DNA of 64,000 nucleotides. Origin: Psychrobacter sp. UBA3483. Its GTDB lineage: Bacteria; Pseudomonadota; Gammaproteobacteria; Pseudomonadales; Moraxellaceae. This document shows positions 28,426-36,876 of this stretch, one piece after another. The DNA lies in NCBI RefSeq assembly GCF_002377905.1, contig NZ_DFQS01000005.1:124001-188000 (forward strand). The letters run 5' to 3'. Within the stretch, counting starts at the first letter, position 1; every line of letters begins with the position of its first letter. Position numbers and translations under genes: made by a program. The notes beneath the pieces are model-generated. The model ran no database searches and was not told the DNA's origin. It was given only the letters and a program-made list of their open reading frames with translations.

Positions 28426-29592
28426 TTACTCGCTAGCATTTTCTGCTTCAATCTTAACGCTAACCATAATTGAGCGTACTTGGCAGGGAATGATTTGCTG
28501 TGCAATATCCGCAAGCTTCGGTTTATCGGTTAAGCCAAGCCAATAGCCAAATCCAACTTGGGTTAAATCGACCCCGCTATGGGTGGTGTAACCAATGCCA
28601 CCAGACGGACGACTGTTAATTTCAAGCACACGGTGCTGACCGTCATCATCGGCTTTGGTTTGTACACTAACGATGCCATCGCAGCCAAAGGCTTTAATCA
28701 GTGCAATAACCACATCCATTACCGCTTGCTCGTAGCCGATATGTTGGATTTTCCCTGTTTTATAACGGGTGATGGCCGCCAGTACTTCACCATATTCGCA
28801 AACGACATCGATAGAGTACTCTTGCCCTGATAAATAGGGCATGAGCAACATAGGAATAGGGCGCTCATGCACCATCAGACTGTTGGCATAGGCATTGATA
28901 AACTGCGTGGTATGGATTTTTTTCTCTTCGGTAAAGTATAAATGCTCAAAACTGTCATATTGCCCGTCTTTTTCCTTACCGGTATCAAGTCGCCAAAAGC
29001 CTTGGGCAAAAATACCAGTGACCGGTTTGACGCATAAAGGTTGATGACCGTGCCTAGCAAGTAACGCCTCAAGCTCTGCGACATTATCAAAACGCCACGC
29101 TTCTGCCACGGGAATATCATGCTCATGACACTGCTGCATAAAGGCAAACTTATCATCTATCGCTTCTAACGCCGCCACACTCGTCGCGCCAGTCAATAAA
29201 CGAATACCCGCCGCCTCAAATGCCTGACGATGCGCTTCATAATCGATGCCATTACGCCCCGTGAGTAGCACTTTAACGTTGTTTTTCTGAGCTTGCTCTA
29301 AGACAAACTGCCAACGCGGCATCAATGGCTCTAAAGGTTCGAGCATTGCTTGCTCATCGCTATCTGCAGCGCTTGCAGACGGCTCACGATAAACGCTATC
29401 GGCAAATTCAAAGATCTCAGGTCTATTATGACGGTGTGAAGCAATAATGTTAAATGACGTCTCAGATTGGGCTTTTAATGCTTGTAGGCTGGCGAGCATA
29501 TCACGCTGGCTTGATTGACCTTCAGCTAACCAAACGGCAGATAGTGCGGTAGTCGACGTTGTATAAAGGCTTTTGTTAGCAGAAGTTTTCAT
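28426..29592 (-). CDS. ATP-grasp ligase of Ter island
   Basis: 388 residues from the ATG at 29592; a longer frame would need a TTG at 29631. ATP-grasp ligase fold: TSVAALEAIDDKFAFMQQC, PLCVKPVTGIFAQGFWRLD (ATP-binding Lys and loop), MPYLSGQEYSIDVVCEYG, and VLEINSRPSGGIGYTT with the Mg-binding E-x-N pair. It matches the ATPgrasp_Ter family and is the first gene of the leftward operon, which makes the divergent promoter region 29593-29889 its regulator. It probably joins an amine or amino acid to a carboxylate in the predicted pathway (inference). Confidence 0.88.
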   Translation of the reverse strand: MKTSANKSLYTTSTTALSAVWLAEGQSSQRDMLASLQALKAQSETSFNIIASHRHNRPEIFEFADSVYREPSASAADSDEQAMLEPLEPLMPRWQFVLEQAQKNNVKVLLTGRNGIDYEAHRQAFEAAGIRLLTGATSVAALEAIDDKFAFMQQCHEHDIPVAEAWRFDNVAELEALLARHGHQPLCVKPVTGIFAQGFWRLDTGKEKDGQYDSFEHLYFTEEKKIHTTQFINAYANSLMVHERPIPMLLMPYLSGQEYSIDVVCEYGEVLAAITRYKTGKIQHIGYEQAVMDVVIALIKAFGCDGIVSVQTKADDDGQHRVLEINSRPSGGIGYTTHSGVDLTQVGFGYWLGLTDKPKLADIAQQIIPCQVRSIMVSVKIEAENASE

Positions 29593-29889
29593 GATTTTCT
29601 CAGCGTTATTAAAACTTATAGAGTGGAACAACTAGAATTGAGTTTTGAAGAGGGTCAGTCGTTAAGCGCGTTATTATACTGCCTAAAATAGAGGCTATTA
29701 TATACAAATGCTAAGCGCTATAAATACTACTGACAAAATAATGTTAAGGATTTGTAAAAATGTTTTTGCAGACTTGTTAACGCTTTATTGAACGGGCGTG
29801 CGCTGTAAAAATCAGCCGTTATCCATGCTACTATAGTGCGATAGCCAACAGCACCCATATCAACAAATAATAAATAACCTAAAGGATAA
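29593..29889. other. Divergent promoter region ATP-grasp operon / terA
   Basis: 297 bp without genes. It must drive both the seven-gene leftward operon and terA. A TATAGT-like -10 (in ACTATAGTGCG, about 29830) precedes terA; no firm operator symmetry was recognised. Confidence 0.5.
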
Positions 29890-31155
29890 ATGATGAGTCA
29901 ACCTCAACAACTGATTGCTGGTGCCAATGCACCGCTGCCAGCGGATCATATTAGCATTCGTATTTTAAGCCAAAGCGCCATTGATTGTGCCGCTTATCGC
30001 CTGACGACTGAGGGTAAAGTACGTGGCGATGGCGACATGATATTTTATGGTCAAACGCGTAGCGATGATGGCAGCGTCAGTTTCCGTGGTCATGATAGCG
30101 ATGGATTTTTTGATATTAACTTACCTGCGCAGCCAGCGAGTATTGAGAAGATTGCCCTTGCGTTTTCTAGTGCGCAAACGCTGGCGCAAGTCGGTGACGT
30201 AGATGTTCAAGTCTTACAAGGCAGCCAAGTGCTGCTGACTTGTCAGTTAAGTGCTGCTGGACGTAATGAAAAAGCCATTATTTTAGCAGAGTGTTACCGT
30301 CGCCAAGGCAACTGGAAGTTTCGTTTTATCGCCCAAGGTTTTGAAGGTGGCTTAAAGCCGTTGTCTGAACATTTCGGTGTTGAAATTGCTGATGAAGCGC
30401 CAGCTCAAGGCAGGTTACAAAATCAAGCGCAAAGCCAATCTCAATCTATCAATACGCAAAAAGCGGGTAGTGCGCCTCAAACAACGCCGCCGCCAATTCC
30501 TACAGCTTCTCAAAATCCGTCAATTAACCTAAGCAAAATTACCTTAACCAAAAACCAGTCTAGCATCAATCTAAAAAAACGTGACAATTTTGGTAAAATA
30601 TCTGTCAATCTTAACTGGAATCAACGTCCAGATAGCAGTACACAAGCTCCTAAAAAAGGCTTATTAGGCGACCTATTTAAGCAGCATAAAGCGGGTGGTA
30701 TTGACCTTGATGTTGGAGCGATGATTCATCTGAAAAATGGCGAAAAAACGCTGATTCAGGCCTTGGGCAATCGCTTTGGCAATCTACAATCAGCGCCTTA
30801 TGTGTTGTTACGCGCCGATGATAGAACTGGACAAGTCAGCGGCGGTGAGTGGCTCGATATTAACGGGCAACAGTGGTCGCAGATTGAAGAAGTCTTTATC
30901 TTTGCTTTTATTTATGAAGGCGTACCAAACTGGGCGCAAACCGATGGCGTCGTGACCATTCATGTACCCGACCAGCCACCGATTGAAACTCGTTTGACAG
31001 AAGGCACAGGTAATTTGCCGATGTGCGCAATTGCGCGTTTGGTCAATCAGCAAGGTAGTATCAACGTTGAGCGTATCAATCAATATTTTCAAGGTCACCA
31101 AGAAATGGACAAAGCCTTTAATTGGGGCTTTAGCTGGAAACGTGGACGTAAGTAA
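29890..31155 (+). CDS. terA: TerA-family tellurium resistance / stress protein
   Basis: 421 residues; SD AAAGGAT before two adjacent ATG codons. Residues 1-165: degenerate TerD domain (GKVRGDGDMIFYGQTRSDDG). Residues 165-250: Gln/Pro/Ser linker and a short INLSKITLTKNQSSINLKK stretch. Residues 255-421: TerA-specific domain with IDLDVGAMIHLKNGEKTLIQALGNRFG, LRADDRTG, AFIYEGVPNWAQ and the end HQEMDKAFNWGFSWKRGRK. The DDRTG motif fits the TerD-type calcium loop. It faces away from the biosynthetic operon and is convergent with terZ. It is probably a cytoplasmic or membrane-associated scaffold, based on the family. Confidence 0.9.
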   Translation: MMSQPQQLIAGANAPLPADHISIRILSQSAIDCAAYRLTTEGKVRGDGDMIFYGQTRSDDGSVSFRGHDSDGFFDINLPAQPASIEKIALAFSSAQTLAQVGDVDVQVLQGSQVLLTCQLSAAGRNEKAIILAECYRRQGNWKFRFIAQGFEGGLKPLSEHFGVEIADEAPAQGRLQNQAQSQSQSINTQKAGSAPQTTPPPIPTASQNPSINLSKITLTKNQSSINLKKRDNFGKISVNLNWNQRPDSSTQAPKKGLLGDLFKQHKAGGIDLDVGAMIHLKNGEKTLIQALGNRFGNLQSAPYVLLRADDRTGQVSGGEWLDINGQQWSQIEEVFIFAFIYEGVPNWAQTDGVVTIHVPDQPPIETRLTEGTGNLPMCAIARLVNQQGSINVERINQYFQGHQEMDKAFNWGFSWKRGRK

Positions 31156-31183
31156 GCGCTTTAAGAGTATAGTTCTAGCTCAA

Positions 31184-31224
31184 TAAAAAAGTCAGCCCGT
31201 CTACTATAAATAGACGGGTTGATT
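31184..31224. terminator. Terminator of terZ, between convergent terA and terZ
   Basis: Hairpin GTCAGCCCGTCTA / TAGACGGGTTGAT; on the minus strand it is followed by six T residues. Confidence 0.8.
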
Positions 31225-31268
31225 GCTTATATATTATTAAAATGCTTACTTCAGACTGCTTAATCTAT

Positions 31269-31877
31269 TTACGCATGCGGTTTGATAGCAGGCATTAAAT
31301 CATGAAAAGTACGACCAGAAGCGGTTTCGCCAATGGCGTGCATTTTCCACTCATTATTATGACGATAGACTTTTGCCATAATCATCGCGGTATGAGTACC
31401 TTGTGATGATAAGTTATAGCGCGCCACTTCAGTATTGTTATTGGCATTGACGATACGGCAAAAGGCGTTTTCTACCGTTTCAAAGGTCTGACCAGTAAAG
31501 CTATTGACCGTAAAAACCAGTGACACTACGTTTGCTGGCACTCTTGATAAATCAACGTTAATGACTTCATCATCACCATCGCCATCACCTGTGCGGTTGT
31601 CACCCGTATGGACGATACTGCCATCTTTTGATTGTAGTTGGCTAAACCAAATCGCATCGACGGCTTGTTTATTGGCATCAAACATGATGCATGAGGCATC
31701 TAAATCGATTGAGTCGCCGCCGCTGCCGCCGCCAAATAATTTACCCAAAAAGCCGCCTTTTTTCTCTTGCGGTCCTTGAAAAACGTCCCAACCTAAACCC
31801 AATTTTACTTGCGTAAGCTCACCACCAGCTTCTTTGCTGAGGGAGATTTTTTGACCTTTTTGTAGACTAACTGCCAT
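31269..31877 (-). CDS. terZ: TerZ-type TerD-family protein
   Basis: 202 residues. ATG preceded by AAGGAT. Full TerD domain with features particular to TerZ: KGGFLGKLFGGGSGGDSIDLDASC after the GLGWD motif, [33 protein letters not shown] with an intact calcium-binding acidic loop, AFTVNSF-like VFTVNSFTGQTFETVENAFCRIV, and SGRTFHDLMPAIKPHA at the end. TerZ-like proteins bind Ca2+ and belong to the TerC-centred stress complex. Follows the AIM24 gene by about 113 bp in the same direction. Confidence 0.9.
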   Translation of the reverse strand: MAVSLQKGQKISLSKEAGGELTQVKLGLGWDVFQGPQEKKGGFLGKLFGGGSGGDSIDLDASCIMFDANKQAVDAIWFSQLQSKDGSIVHTGDNRTGDGDGDDEVINVDLSRVPANVVSLVFTVNSFTGQTFETVENAFCRIVNANNNTEVARYNLSSQGTHTAMIMAKVYRHNNEWKMHAIGETASGRTFHDLMPAIKPHA

Positions 31878-31990
31878 GGTGAAATCCTTATAATAATTGT
31901 GAGTAGAATACTTAGGTTTTCAGTACTGTTTTTCGGTTATTAATTTCAGTATAAGCTGTAATTTTAGCTATAAACTTTAATTATAAAGTG

Positions 31991-32743
31991 CTATAAGATA
32001 TTATCTAAAAACCCACCGCTGCCACCGCGACCGCCTGAGCTGGTACCTAAGATGCTTTGTAACCAGCCTTGATAGCTGTCGCGATTACGTGAGCAGATAA
32101 TAACTTTGCCCGTTCCTGAGAAGTTTAAAACCATGCCTTCGCCGCTGGTGACCGAATTGATGATGTTGCTCATGATGCCTTTTTTCTTACTGGTCGATAC
32201 CGAAAGCTTATAATCAAGGTTTGAATCCCAGCACACCACATGGCCGTTATCAATGATGACGTCTTTATCAGGCGTTACATCAATCTCAAATAGCGAACCA
32301 AAACCAGAAACGACCACTTGCCCTTGACCTTGGGTTTGCATGACCATAAAGCCGCCGGTATCACCAAATACCGCGCCGCCGAGGTTACGCTGGATATTGG
32401 CTCTGATATCGACGCCTGTTTGTGCGGCAACGAAAGCGCCATCGCTCAAGGTATATTGCTGAGCGCCGCAATCGATGATTTGCATATCGCCATCAAGCGT
32501 CGGTGCTAGCAAACAATCACCTTCACCATTGACGGCTTCAATTTGCTGTTGAAAAAGTGACTCGTCGTTAGCAAAGCGGCGCATCAGTGACTGCATGAGA
32601 CCACCTTGTAGCTTACCTTTAAGCTCAAGGTTTGACTCCATCATCACCATGGCGTTGGCTTCACAATAAATTGAATCGCCTTTTTTTAAGTTACAATGCA
32701 AAAAAGGCTCAATCGTGCCGATTAGGCTAAACGTTGCGGCCAT
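31991..32743 (-). CDS. AIM24-family (TIGR00266) protein
   Basis: 250 residues from ATG 32743, with AAGGAT spaced 9 bases; a TTG three codons upstream is unlikely. Beta-rich AIM24/DUF124 fold: LKKGDSIYCEANAMVMMESNLELKGK, GDCLLAPTLDGDMQII, GGFMVMQTQGQGQVVVSGFGSLFEID, IIDNGHVVCWDSNLDYKLSV and SGEGMVLNFSGTGKVIICSRN. It ends in a Gly/Ser-rich tail (GTSSGGRGGSGGFLDNIL). Bacterial members have no agreed function, though they often sit beside ter genes. Lies between terE and terZ, same strand. Confidence 0.85.
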   Translation of the reverse strand: MAATFSLIGTIEPFLHCNLKKGDSIYCEANAMVMMESNLELKGKLQGGLMQSLMRRFANDESLFQQQIEAVNGEGDCLLAPTLDGDMQIIDCGAQQYTLSDGAFVAAQTGVDIRANIQRNLGGAVFGDTGGFMVMQTQGQGQVVVSGFGSLFEIDVTPDKDVIIDNGHVVCWDSNLDYKLSVSTSKKKGIMSNIINSVTSGEGMVLNFSGTGKVIICSRNRDSYQGWLQSILGTSSGGRGGSGGFLDNIL

Positions 32744-32826
32744 GGGGTGCAAATCCTTATTCTAATGTTTTGGATGTTTTTTCTATAAAAATGAGCGTTT
32801 CAATTTAACTGGGTCAATTACATTTA

Positions 32827-32898
32827 AAGCCATCAAATGCTATGAATAGGCACACTTGATGGCTTATATATATCGCAATCAGCCTTCTGGTTGCGATA
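32827..32898. other. Two adjacent hairpins between terE and AIM24 gene
   Basis: First: AAGCCATCAA (32827-32836) with TTGATGGCTT (32856-32865). Second: TATCGCAATCAG with CTGGTTGCGATA (32871-32898, one G-T pair). Neither has a good T-run on the minus strand, so they may be processing sites, attenuators or weak terminators. Confidence 0.45.
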
Positions 32899-32946
32899 CT
32901 TAATTTGTCAGACGATGACGTTGTTTTTAAAGCGAAAAGTTAACCG

Positions 32947-33522
32947 TTAAACGTTGACGCCATAAGAAGAGGCTAATGGGCCTAGACCACCACTAAAGCC
33001 TTGACCAACGGCGCGGAATTTCCAGTCACCGTTATGACGATATAACTCACCAAAAATCATCGCTGTCTCAGTGCTACCATCTTCTGATAGGTCATAACGG
33101 GCGATTTCGGCTTGACCATTATCATTGACCACACGGATATAAGCGTCGCCGACTTGACCAAAGTTTTGGTTACGCGCTTGACCTTCATAAATGATGGCAC
33201 AGATAGCGACTTTGCTGACGTCAGCGGGTATGCTAGCAAGGTTGATTTTGATTTTTTCATCATCACCGTCGCCTTCGCCCGTACGGTTGTCGCCTGTGTG
33301 CTCAACCGCGCCGTTGTCCGACTTTAGATTATTAAAGAAAATAAAGTCTTGGTCATTACGCACTTTGCCTGCTTCGTTTACCAAAAAGGCAATGGCGTCT
33401 AAGTCAAATTCTTGACCGTCAGTAGCGCGTGGATCCCAGCCAAGACCAACGGTAATGTTGGTTAAGCCTGGGGCTTCTTTTGATAAGTTTACGTTGCCGC
33501 CTTTTGTTAAGCTAATAGCCAT
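32947..33522 (-). CDS. terE: TerD-family protein, TerE-like
   Basis: 191 residues. ATG preceded by AAAGGAT. Canonical TerD domain: [35 protein letters not shown], the intact calcium loop [52 protein letters not shown]. The end (LASxxGVN) and FIFFNN resemble E. coli TerE more than TerD. Members bind Ca2+ through the acidic loop and act in tellurite, phage and oxidative-stress resistance with TerC. Divergent from the VUT transporter gene. Confidence 0.9.
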   Translation of the reverse strand: MAISLTKGGNVNLSKEAPGLTNITVGLGWDPRATDGQEFDLDAIAFLVNEAGKVRNDQDFIFFNNLKSDNGAVEHTGDNRTGEGDGDDEKIKINLASIPADVSKVAICAIIYEGQARNQNFGQVGDAYIRVVNDNGQAEIARYDLSEDGSTETAMIFGELYRHNGDWKFRAVGQGFSGGLGPLASSYGVNV

Positions 33523-33809
33523 ATAAATATCCTTTGGATTAATAATTAAGTGGATTTGACTTTATAAAATAAAAATAGGGCAGTCATGCTATTTGCGCGT
33601 AAGTATTTCAGCGCAAAAAGGTCAATAAATCGACCTGTACGCCATATCCTGCCTATCATTACGTTTTACTATACTAAGCGTTTGCTTACTAAGCAAGGCG
33701 TATTTTGTGTGCCTATCTGACAGTTATATTATTATTTATAAAAAAGCGTTTTATGACGGTATCAGTCCCATTTTAGCTATTTATCTTATTATCATTTATA
33801 ATAGCGCGC

Positions 33810-33841
33810 TCAGGTTCCCTCCACCCTGACTCAAAAAAAGG
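33810..33841 (+). ncRNA. preQ1-I riboswitch controlling the VUT transporter
   Basis: Stem P1 TCAGG (33810-33814) pairs with CCTGA (33825-33829). The loop TTCCCTCCAC begins with the class-typical TTC and ends CAC. After the stem, CTC leads to an A-rich tail (seven A) and AAGG. This is the minimal preQ1-I arrangement (compare B. subtilis P1-TTCTAGCTACAC-P1'-A-rich tail). The tail GG can pair with loop CC to form the pseudoknot and covers the SD AAGG, 8 bases before the ATG at 33850. A perfect TATAAT at 33797-33802 would start transcription at its 5' edge. Confidence 0.75.
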
Positions 33842-33849
33842 CCTCCTTT

Positions 33850-34509
33850 ATGAATACCTGTACCATTTCGACCAATCAAGCTTCATCCATTCGTTACAGC
33901 CGTGCTTTATTCTGGCTTGTTAGCCTGCATATCTTTATCATCGCCATTAGTAATTATTTAGTGCAAATACCGGTCGGGCTATTTGGCTTTATCACCACAT
34001 GGGGTGCGGTTACCTTTCCTTTTATCTTTTTGATTACGGATTTGACCGTACGCATCTTTGGTCAACATCTTGCCAGACGCATTATTTTCTTTGCCATGCT
34101 GCCAGCGCTCGTCATTTCTTACTATTTTTCGGTGGTATTTGCTGATGGACAGTTTGTTGGTCATGAGCATCTGCTCGATTTTAATTTATTTGTCTTTCGC
34201 ATTGTCCTTGCCAGCTTTAGCGCTTACGTCATTGGACAGCTGTTAGATATCAAAGTCTTTAATAAGTTACGCCAGCTTAAAACGTGGTGGATTGCACCCC
34301 TAGCATCGACGTTTATCGGTAATCTGGTCGATAGCTTTTGCTTTTTTGCCATTGCTTTTTATAAAAGCCCAGACGCTTTTATGGCAATGCACTGGGTTGA
34401 GATTGGCGCGATGGACTATCTGTTTAAGATAGTCATGGGCGTGCTCATCTTTTTACCTTTATATGGCGTGATATTGGCAAAATTGCAAAAGATGCTCGCT
34501 GATAAGTAG
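33850..34509 (+). CDS. yhhQ: VUT family queuosine precursor transporter (YhhQ-like)
   Basis: 219 residues, six or so membrane helices. Family motifs: SNYLVQIPVGLFGFITTWGAVTFPFIFLITDLTVRIFG near the start, LASFSAYVIGQLLDIKVFNKLR, ASTFIGNLVDSFCFFAIAFY and the terminal MDYLFKIVMGVLIFLPLYGVIL. YhhQ imports preQ0/preQ1 for queuosine synthesis. The preQ1-I riboswitch in its leader (33810-33841) supports this assignment independently. It interrupts the leftward ter genes. queC lies 9 kb away on the other strand, so salvage and partial de novo steps may coexist. Confidence 0.92.
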   Translation: MNTCTISTNQASSIRYSRALFWLVSLHIFIIAISNYLVQIPVGLFGFITTWGAVTFPFIFLITDLTVRIFGQHLARRIIFFAMLPALVISYYFSVVFADGQFVGHEHLLDFNLFVFRIVLASFSAYVIGQLLDIKVFNKLRQLKTWWIAPLASTFIGNLVDSFCFFAIAFYKSPDAFMAMHWVEIGAMDYLFKIVMGVLIFLPLYGVILAKLQKMLADK

Positions 34510-34569
34510 AGCGAAAACTAATAGCCTAAGCTAATCCCTGCTCACAATTCTATTCTTCACAATTACTAT

Positions 34570-34605
34570 AAAAAACAGGTCATAACCAATAATGGTTATG
34601 ACCTG
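34570..34605 (-). terminator. Terminator of TerC-like gene
   Basis: Stem CAGGTCATAACCA / TGGTTATGACCTG with 4-nt loop, then six T on the minus strand. It also lies after the rightward VUT gene but has no T-run in that direction. Confidence 0.85.
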
Positions 34606-34654
34606 CCATGGAACAACTTAACTGAATCTAATGTTTACGCTTAAAATTACGACG

Positions 34655-35716
34655 TTATTCAAGCGCTTGGCGTTTGCGATAATTGAGTGACGCAACAAAC
34701 GCCCAACCAATAAAGGCAATACCAATCAGACCAGTGATAAGCTCTGGCACATGAAATTTCACCGACAATAGCATGATAATGGCTAGAGCGCCGATGGCAT
34801 AATGCGCGCCGTGTTCAAGATAGACAAACTCATCAAGCGTGCCTTTATCAACTAAGAAAATAGTCATCGAACGCACGAACATCGCACCGATTGCCAGACC
34901 AAGCATAATCACGATAACGTCATTGGTAATCGCAAAGGCGCCAATCACGCCATCGAAGCTAAATGAGGCATCAAGGACTTCTAGGTATAAGAAGCCGATA
35001 ATACCGCCCTTCATAATTGCGTTGGTCGCCGCAGCTCCCGAACCATTTTCTTCGTTTTCTAAGTCTTCTTCAAGGTCACCCTCAAGCATACCTGAGACCA
35101 CTTGGACACCAAGATATACTAAGATACCCCAAACGCCAGCGATTAATACTGCGCCTGATTGGGCGTCATTGGCCCATGATACGGCAATCATCAACACGAT
35201 AAGGGCTACAAACACGCTCATGGCATCGACTTTGCCCAGTTTGACCAAACGGCTCTCAAGCCAATCAAACCAATGTACTTCTTTATCATCAAAGATAAAG
35301 TTTAAGAACACGAGTAATAAGAAAATGCCACCAAAGGCTGATATTTCAGCATGGTGCGCCAATAGTCTGGCTGAGTATTCTTTAGGATCGTTTAAAGCCA
35401 AATCGACCACTTGCATAACGCCAAGGTCGGCCGTTACTGCAACGATAACAATTGGGAAAACCAAACGCATCCCAAAGACAGCAACCAAAATACCAACGGT
35501 TAAAAATATCTTTTTCCAAAATTCGTCCCAGCCTTTAAGGACTGAGGCGTTGACCACCGCATTATCAAATGATAATGAAATCTCCATGACGGCCAAAATG
35601 GCAGTGATAGATAGGGTGGTTATCATACCGCCCATACCGCTATGTGAGTATCCCCACCATGCCGCTACTGATAGAGCAATAATGGTAAAGATAAAGTCTA
35701 AATAAAAATGTCTCAT
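34655..35716 (-). CDS. terC: TerC/DUF475-family membrane protein
   Basis: 353 residues from the ATG at 35716 with AGGATA upstream; the longer reading to 35773 lacks an SD. Eight to nine predicted helices, with the TerC acidic motifs ISLSFDNAVVNASVL near residue 50 and LEVLDASFSFDGVIGAFAIT near residue 235. A central cytosolic stretch is very acidic (GDLEEDLENEENGSG). By family it is a membrane metal-handling anchor of the Ter complex. It is the DUF475 branch rather than classic E. coli TerC, so the symbol is by family only. A TATAAT (35757-35762) lies in its short leader. Confidence 0.87.
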   Translation of the reverse strand: MRHFYLDFIFTIIALSVAAWWGYSHSGMGGMITTLSITAILAVMEISLSFDNAVVNASVLKGWDEFWKKIFLTVGILVAVFGMRLVFPIVIVAVTADLGVMQVVDLALNDPKEYSARLLAHHAEISAFGGIFLLLVFLNFIFDDKEVHWFDWLESRLVKLGKVDAMSVFVALIVLMIAVSWANDAQSGAVLIAGVWGILVYLGVQVVSGMLEGDLEEDLENEENGSGAAATNAIMKGGIIGFLYLEVLDASFSFDGVIGAFAITNDVIVIMLGLAIGAMFVRSMTIFLVDKGTLDEFVYLEHGAHYAIGALAIIMLLSVKFHVPELITGLIGIAFIGWAFVASLNYRKRQALE

Positions 35717-35774
35717 GACATATCCTGTCTGGTTGCATAAAGCTAAAGTCGGTCTATTATAGACACAAACCACA

Positions 35775-35804
35775 AAAAAAGTGGTTATTGCTAACCACTT
35801 TTTT
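35775..35804 (-). terminator. Terminator between terD and terC
   Basis: Near-perfect symmetric hairpin AAAAAAGTGGTTA / TAACCACTTTTTT with TTGC loop, about 190 bp downstream of terD read leftward. It would separate terD from terC transcription. Confidence 0.8.
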
Positions 35805-35995
35805 GCCTAATTTTAAACGAAACCTAAAGCATTACCAGTCTTTTAGCTAAGAATAATTGTGACTATTTTGCAACCATATTTTACTGGCAGAATGACAAGT
35901 GATAGCGCTGCCATATTGCTTAAAGTTTTGGCGGTGTTTATATCTAGGCATTGTTTTTAGTATGGGCTAAATTTTTGGCACAGGTTAATATCGCG

Positions 35996-36571
35996 TTAGA
36001 TATTGACGCCATACTGATGACACATAGCTTGCAAACCGCCTGAATAGCCTTGACCAACCGCGCGGAATTTCCACTCACCGTTATGACGATAGACTTCGCC
36101 AAACACCATTGCCGTTTCAACAGAGTAATCCTCTGCTAAGTCAAAACGTACCACTTCCGTGCCAGTTTCTTCATTGACCACACGGATAAAGGCATTGGCG
36201 ACTTGACCAAAGTTTTGGCTACGGGCAGCAGCATCATGAATGGTTACCGTGACGACGATTTTATCGACATCAGCAGGCACTTGGGTCAGGTTTACTTTGA
36301 CCACTTCATCATCGCCGTCGCCTTCGCCAGTACGGTTGTCGCCGGTATGCTCGATTGCACCATTGTCAGATTTTAGCTGGTTGTAAAAAATAAAGTCATG
36401 ATCGCCGCGTACTTTACCAGCGGTATTTAGCAAAAACACGCTGGCATCAAGATCGAATTCTGCGCCAGAGGTCGCGCGCTCATCCCAACCAAGACCGATA
36501 AGCAGCTTGGTTAAGTTTGGATCAGTTTTGGTGAGCGATAAGTTACCGCCTTTATTTAATGATAAAGCCAT
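35996..36571 (-). CDS. terD: TerD-family protein
   Basis: 191 residues. ATG preceded by AAGGAT. Canonical TerD domain: [46 protein letters not shown], intact [12 protein letters not shown] loop, [71 protein letters not shown] and the Cys-containing end follow E. coli TerD. Transcribed leftward in front of terC, with a hairpin between them. It is the right border of the island; next is rlmKL. Confidence 0.92.
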   Translation of the reverse strand: MALSLNKGGNLSLTKTDPNLTKLLIGLGWDERATSGAEFDLDASVFLLNTAGKVRGDHDFIFYNQLKSDNGAIEHTGDNRTGEGDGDDEVVKVNLTQVPADVDKIVVTVTIHDAAARSQNFGQVANAFIRVVNEETGTEVVRFDLAEDYSVETAMVFGEVYRHNGEWKFRAVGQGYSGGLQAMCHQYGVNI

Positions 36572-36876
36572 GAGATTATCCTTGTTATTAGAGTGATTAA
36601 GGGTTTGATGGTTTAAGTGTATAAATACAAAAACCAGAGCAATAGTGGGATTAAAGCAGTCGTAATCCTAAATTTTATGTTGCTTATTGCTTCCATATTT
36701 TTGGCGCTTCATATTACTTAGTGCTTTACGTCGCTTAGCTATTACTTAGTGACGTTCTATCATAGCAACAAAAAATTACCCAATCAAAGCTGATTAGGTC
36801 ATTGTTATGTGTCCGATAAGACGGACTGGAAAAGACAGAGCTTAAATGCTGCCTTTATACATCTAAGTAATCCGCT
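36572..36876. other. 305-bp gap between rlmKL and terD
   Basis: No gene seen. AT-rich, with the terD promoter region expected here. A short imperfect inverted repeat around 36783-36800 (CAATCAAAGCTGATTAGG) has no T-run. Nothing else recognised. Confidence 0.5.

Noticed and set aside
29593..29889. Operator for a ter regulator
   Set aside because: Only short AT-rich symmetries are present; none stands out.
34839..35705. 288-residue open frame on the plus strand
   Set aside because: Lies antisense to the TerC/DUF475 gene; Ser/Thr/Pro-rich translation typical of a shadow frame.
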